From the NCBI RefSeq assembly GCF_004000885.1, contig NZ_BIMC01000002.1, positions 310,001-374,000 of the forward strand: 64,000 nt of DNA. Direction: 5' to 3'. The notes beneath the pieces are model-generated. The model ran no database searches. It saw only the letters and a program-made list of their open reading frames with translations, and was not told the DNA's origin. Made by a program: the position numbers and the translations under genes. How positions within the stretch are numbered: the stretch's first letter is position 1; each line of letters opens with the position of its first letter. Positions 61,857 to 64,000 of the stretch are shown here, one piece after another. The DNA is from Paenibacillus glucanolyticus NBRC 15330 (lineage in GTDB: Bacteria > Bacillota > Bacilli > Paenibacillales > Paenibacillaceae).

Positions 61857-62954
61857 ATGTACAAGTTTGATTTTGGAACAGAAACACCGTGTCATGATCA
61901 TATCAAAATAACGGCAGAGACCTTATATAGTCCAGAGCTTGGCTACGGCTTCCATTCCCTGTCTCCGTTATCCGCTGTGAACCGATTGGGGGAGCAGACG
62001 TTATCGGGAGATTTTGTAATCCCGCTGAATGCGGCATTTCAAATCGATGTGCCGGATGGTCTGTACACCTTGCACCTGCTGATCGGTGATGCCTGGTTTG
62101 ATACCGAAACCTCCATCCGGGGAACGGAAGGGCAGATGCTGCTGGATGGTTTGCGGACACAGGGAGGTCACTTTGAACGATACAGCGTTACGGTGCCGGC
62201 TGTCCAAGGCGCAATCATGCTGTCCTTTTCCGGCCGCGCTCCCCGGATTAATGCCATGGAGGTAGCAGCTTCCCCGCATGCCTGCCATTTGTTTCTGGCG
62301 GGAGATTCGACGGTGACCAATCAGCCAGCGGGCGGATTTCCCTACACCGGTTGGGGGCAAATGCTGCCTTCCCATATCAAGGCCGATGCTGCTGTTAGCA
62401 ATTACGCGCGTTCGGGCCGAAGTTCCAAGAGCTTTATAGCTGAGGGGCTTCTGGATCCGATTCGGGAAAAGCTGAAGCCGCATGATTATATGCTGATTCA
62501 GTTTGGTCATAACGATCAGAAGCGGGACGAGGAGAGATATACGGAACCCTTTACCACATACAAGGAGTTTCTGAAAATATACATTGACGTTTGCCGGGAG
62601 AAGCAGGCCACTCCGATCCTGCTAACACCTGTCCATCGGCGTTATTTTGATTGCAATGGCAGGCTGAAGGACACGCACGGAGATTATATTACAGCTGTTC
62701 GGGAATTGGCGGTGGAGGAGCAGGTCCCCTTGGTGGATCTTGCTGCGCTGAGTTTGGATTATTTTAACCGACTCGGGCCGGATGGGACAAAATCGGTGTT
62801 TATGTGGGGAGCACCCGGTGAATTTCTGTTGTTCCCGCAAGGGGTGATGGATAATACCCATTTTCAGCAGCGCGGTGCAGTCAATGTGGCGGAGCTGGTG
62901 ATTGGCGCTTTGAAAGGGCTTGGTCTTCAGCCGTTGTCTCTCTATTTGCGATAG
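61857..62954 (+). CDS. CE12 rhamnogalacturonan acetylesterase (SGNH hydrolase)
   Basis: 365 residues from ATG 61857, behind GGGGAGGTGTAAAGG; the ATG at 61812 is possible but gives an odd N-terminus. Residues 1-140 form a beta-sandwich (Y-K-F-D-F-G start). The SGNH part has block I G-D-S-T-V-T (about 146), Asn in the G-H-N-D block III (about 217) and D-N-T-H-F (about 337) with the catalytic Asp/His. No signal peptide: the enzyme deacetylates imported oligosaccharides, like B. subtilis YesT/YesY. Confidence 0.9.
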   Translation: MYKFDFGTETPCHDHIKITAETLYSPELGYGFHSLSPLSAVNRLGEQTLSGDFVIPLNAAFQIDVPDGLYTLHLLIGDAWFDTETSIRGTEGQMLLDGLRTQGGHFERYSVTVPAVQGAIMLSFSGRAPRINAMEVAASPHACHLFLAGDSTVTNQPAGGFPYTGWGQMLPSHIKADAAVSNYARSGRSSKSFIAEGLLDPIREKLKPHDYMLIQFGHNDQKRDEERYTEPFTTYKEFLKIYIDVCREKQATPILLTPVHRRYFDCNGRLKDTHGDYITAVRELAVEEQVPLVDLAALSLDYFNRLGPDGTKSVFMWGAPGEFLLFPQGVMDNTHFQQRGAVNVAELVIGALKGLGLQPLSLYLR

Positions 62955-63049
62955 CCTTTATTTTGCGGGGGATGATTCGTCATACAAGGAACTTCGGTTG
63001 TGAACAGCGAATTGGTTCTAATACCTTATACACGAGGAGAGAGTACGGC

Positions 63050-63424
63050 ATGTCAAAAGGCGAGAAACAATGGATCATCCCGGACGCTTACATTCCTCCT
63101 GTGAGCAGTGGAGAGCTTACCAGTCATGAGTCGGTCTGTGTCTTGAACTTAAGCGATCAGGATGTGGTGATTACGGTTCACGCTTACTTCGAGGATCGTG
63201 ACCCCCTGCTCGGAATGGAAACAATCGTTCCAGCCCAAAGAACCAAGCACATACGGACCAGTTCGCTTGCAGCGGAGGATGGAGAAGGCATACCTTCGGG
63301 TGTTCCCTATGCGATGGAAGTAACCAGCAGTGCGCCTGTGTTTGTTCAGTACAGCCGTCTGGATTCGACTCAGGCAGAGAATGCCTTGATGAGTGTCATG
63401 GCGTATCCGGTATCAACAATTTAA
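63050..63424 (+). CDS. Anabaena sensory rhodopsin transducer (ASRT) family protein
   Basis: 124 residues from ATG 63050, behind GAGGAGAGAG. It matches the ASRT fold along its whole length: I-P-D-A-Y-I-P-P, then S-H-E-S-V-C-V-L-N, P-A-Q-R-T-K-H-I-R, and V-Q-Y-S-R-L-D-S-T-Q-A-E-N-A-L. ASRT binds sensory rhodopsin in Anabaena, but most homologues are in bacteria without rhodopsin and sit by sugar genes. Here it follows the CE12 esterase, which favours a role in sugar binding or in the pectin pathway. Confidence 0.9.
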   Translation: MSKGEKQWIIPDAYIPPVSSGELTSHESVCVLNLSDQDVVITVHAYFEDRDPLLGMETIVPAQRTKHIRTSSLAAEDGEGIPSGVPYAMEVTSSAPVFVQYSRLDSTQAENALMSVMAYPVSTI

Positions 63425-63469
63425 TGTGAAAAAGGATATACTGCGAAGGATTTACAGCGATAAAACGAA

Positions 63470-63497
63470 AGAAGGACCGAGTACACACGGTCCTTCT
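63470..63497. terminator. Terminator between ASRT-family and lipoprotein genes
   Basis: AGAAGGACCG (63470-63479), eight bases, CGGTCCTTCT (63488-63497), with AAA before and CTTT after: a 10-base stem that serves both convergent genes. Confidence 0.85.
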
Positions 63498-63520
63498 CTT
63501 TACGTTGATATGAATTCAGT

Positions 63521-63922
63521 TTAAATAATGGCGTCTTTCGTCATTTCGTAGAGCGTAATGGAATCCTGGCGTATTTCCAGTGAAATCACCGTATCCTCTT
63601 TTTTGAAAAAGTAGACATGACCCAGCCGGTTATCCTTCAGTTCCGTCCATCCTGAATCCTGTATCTCTTGGATGTATCGCTCTGGCGTGGACAAGCCCTG
63701 CTCCCCGCCGATGCCCTTTACTTCATATTTAACGCCGTTGTCAATGTTGGGATTTTCGGATGAGGATATGGTCTCCAATAGTGCCGAACTTTCCGGGATG
63801 GGGAAATCGCCATGAATGGAAGAGGTTGTGTACCCGTCGACAGGCTCCTCATATTTAGGGGTACATCCGATGGCCAGCAGGAATAAGGGTAACAACATGA
63901 AGGTGATAAGATATTTTCTCAT
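63521..63922 (-). CDS. Putative lipoprotein, unknown function (133 aa)
   Basis: 133 residues from ATG 63922, eight bases after AAAGGAG; ATG 63928 overlaps the site. The signal peptide ends in the lipobox L-A-I-G-C (Cys about 20). The mature part is acidic, with a G-W-T-E-L-K-D-N-R-L-G-H-V-Y-F-F segment and no named domain. It is convergent with the pectin locus and probably not part of it. The 78 bases beyond it to the window end hold its ribosome site and nothing else seen. Confidence 0.8.
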   Translation of the reverse strand: MRKYLITFMLLPLFLLAIGCTPKYEEPVDGYTTSSIHGDFPIPESSALLETISSSENPNIDNGVKYEVKGIGGEQGLSTPERYIQEIQDSGWTELKDNRLGHVYFFKKEDTVISLEIRQDSITLYEMTKDAII

Positions 63923-64000
63923 GGGCATCGCTCCTTTCTATAATGAACGCAACAAGTCTGGAAAAAGTTGTGGGTGCATCCACTTTTCTAATTGAATGCT

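Overview
The window reads as chromosomal DNA of a spore-forming Bacillales bacterium, most likely Paenibacillus. The signs are dense short operons behind strong Shine-Dalgarno sites (AGGAGG-like), frequent GTG/TTG starts, many lipoprotein-type binding proteins, a collagen-like spore-surface type gene, CcpA-type cre sites, a YesMN-like two-component pair and a FosB thiol transferase. I see no rRNA, tRNA, CRISPR, phage or insertion sequence. Gene names are from motif recognition only; no database search was run.

Layout. 1-15 kb: small accessory genes (VanZ tail, RDD protein, HAD phosphatases, acetyltransferases, a LysR regulator divergent from a paired SMR efflux pump, oligoendopeptidase F, NUDIX, kinase-like phosphotransferases, S51 peptidase, DinB-like protein), ending with a ClpP paralogue divergent from a sigma factor. 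15.8-21.7 kb: an IclR-controlled operon with a complete tripartite tricarboxylate-type transporter (TctC-B-A), 2-keto-3-deoxygluconate (KDG) kinase and KDPG aldolase. Its promoter overlaps a cre site and is followed by nested operator-like repeats. 21.8-25.9 kb: a frameshifted NUDIX gene, fosB, pgsA and a large secreted Big_2-repeat protein.

26-34.8 kb is the most distinctive region. A leftward operon of three glycosyltransferases and a tandem-domain methyltransferase faces a rightward cluster of four small/large proteins ending in a 767-residue Gly-X-Thr collagen-like protein with a BclA-like C-terminal head. Two stand-alone small proteins share the N-terminal helical domain of the collagen protein. 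I read this as a self-contained system for making and glycosylating a spore-surface (or cell-surface) filament. 34.9-38.6 kb: a GntR-HTH/RCK_C regulator resembling the c-di-AMP sensor BusR, next to an OpuC-type compatible-solute ABC transporter. 38.8-45.8 kb: PhzF, phosphotransferase, a saccharopine-dehydrogenase-like protein and a second small glycan-type cluster (repeat protein, GT4, methyltransferase). 46-53.8 kb: SWIM-SNF2 helicase, a 2TM ion channel with an odd filter, NUDIX and a class B penicillin-binding protein.

53.9-63.4 kb is a pectin (rhamnogalacturonan) utilisation locus: histidine kinase, AraC-type response regulator, sugar-binding lipoprotein, two permeases and GH105 hydrolase leftward; CE12 acetylesterase and an Anabaena-sensory-rhodopsin-transducer-family protein rightward. 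Two cre-like sites flank the regulatory genes. Its product, unsaturated galacturonate, is classically converted to KDG, which the 16-21 kb operon can phosphorylate and cleave, so the two loci are probably linked metabolically.

Several genes look broken by single missing bases (HAD at 2.9 kb, NUDIX at 21.9 kb, a remnant at 50.7 kb), and there are other short decayed coding fragments. They may be real decay or base-calling errors.
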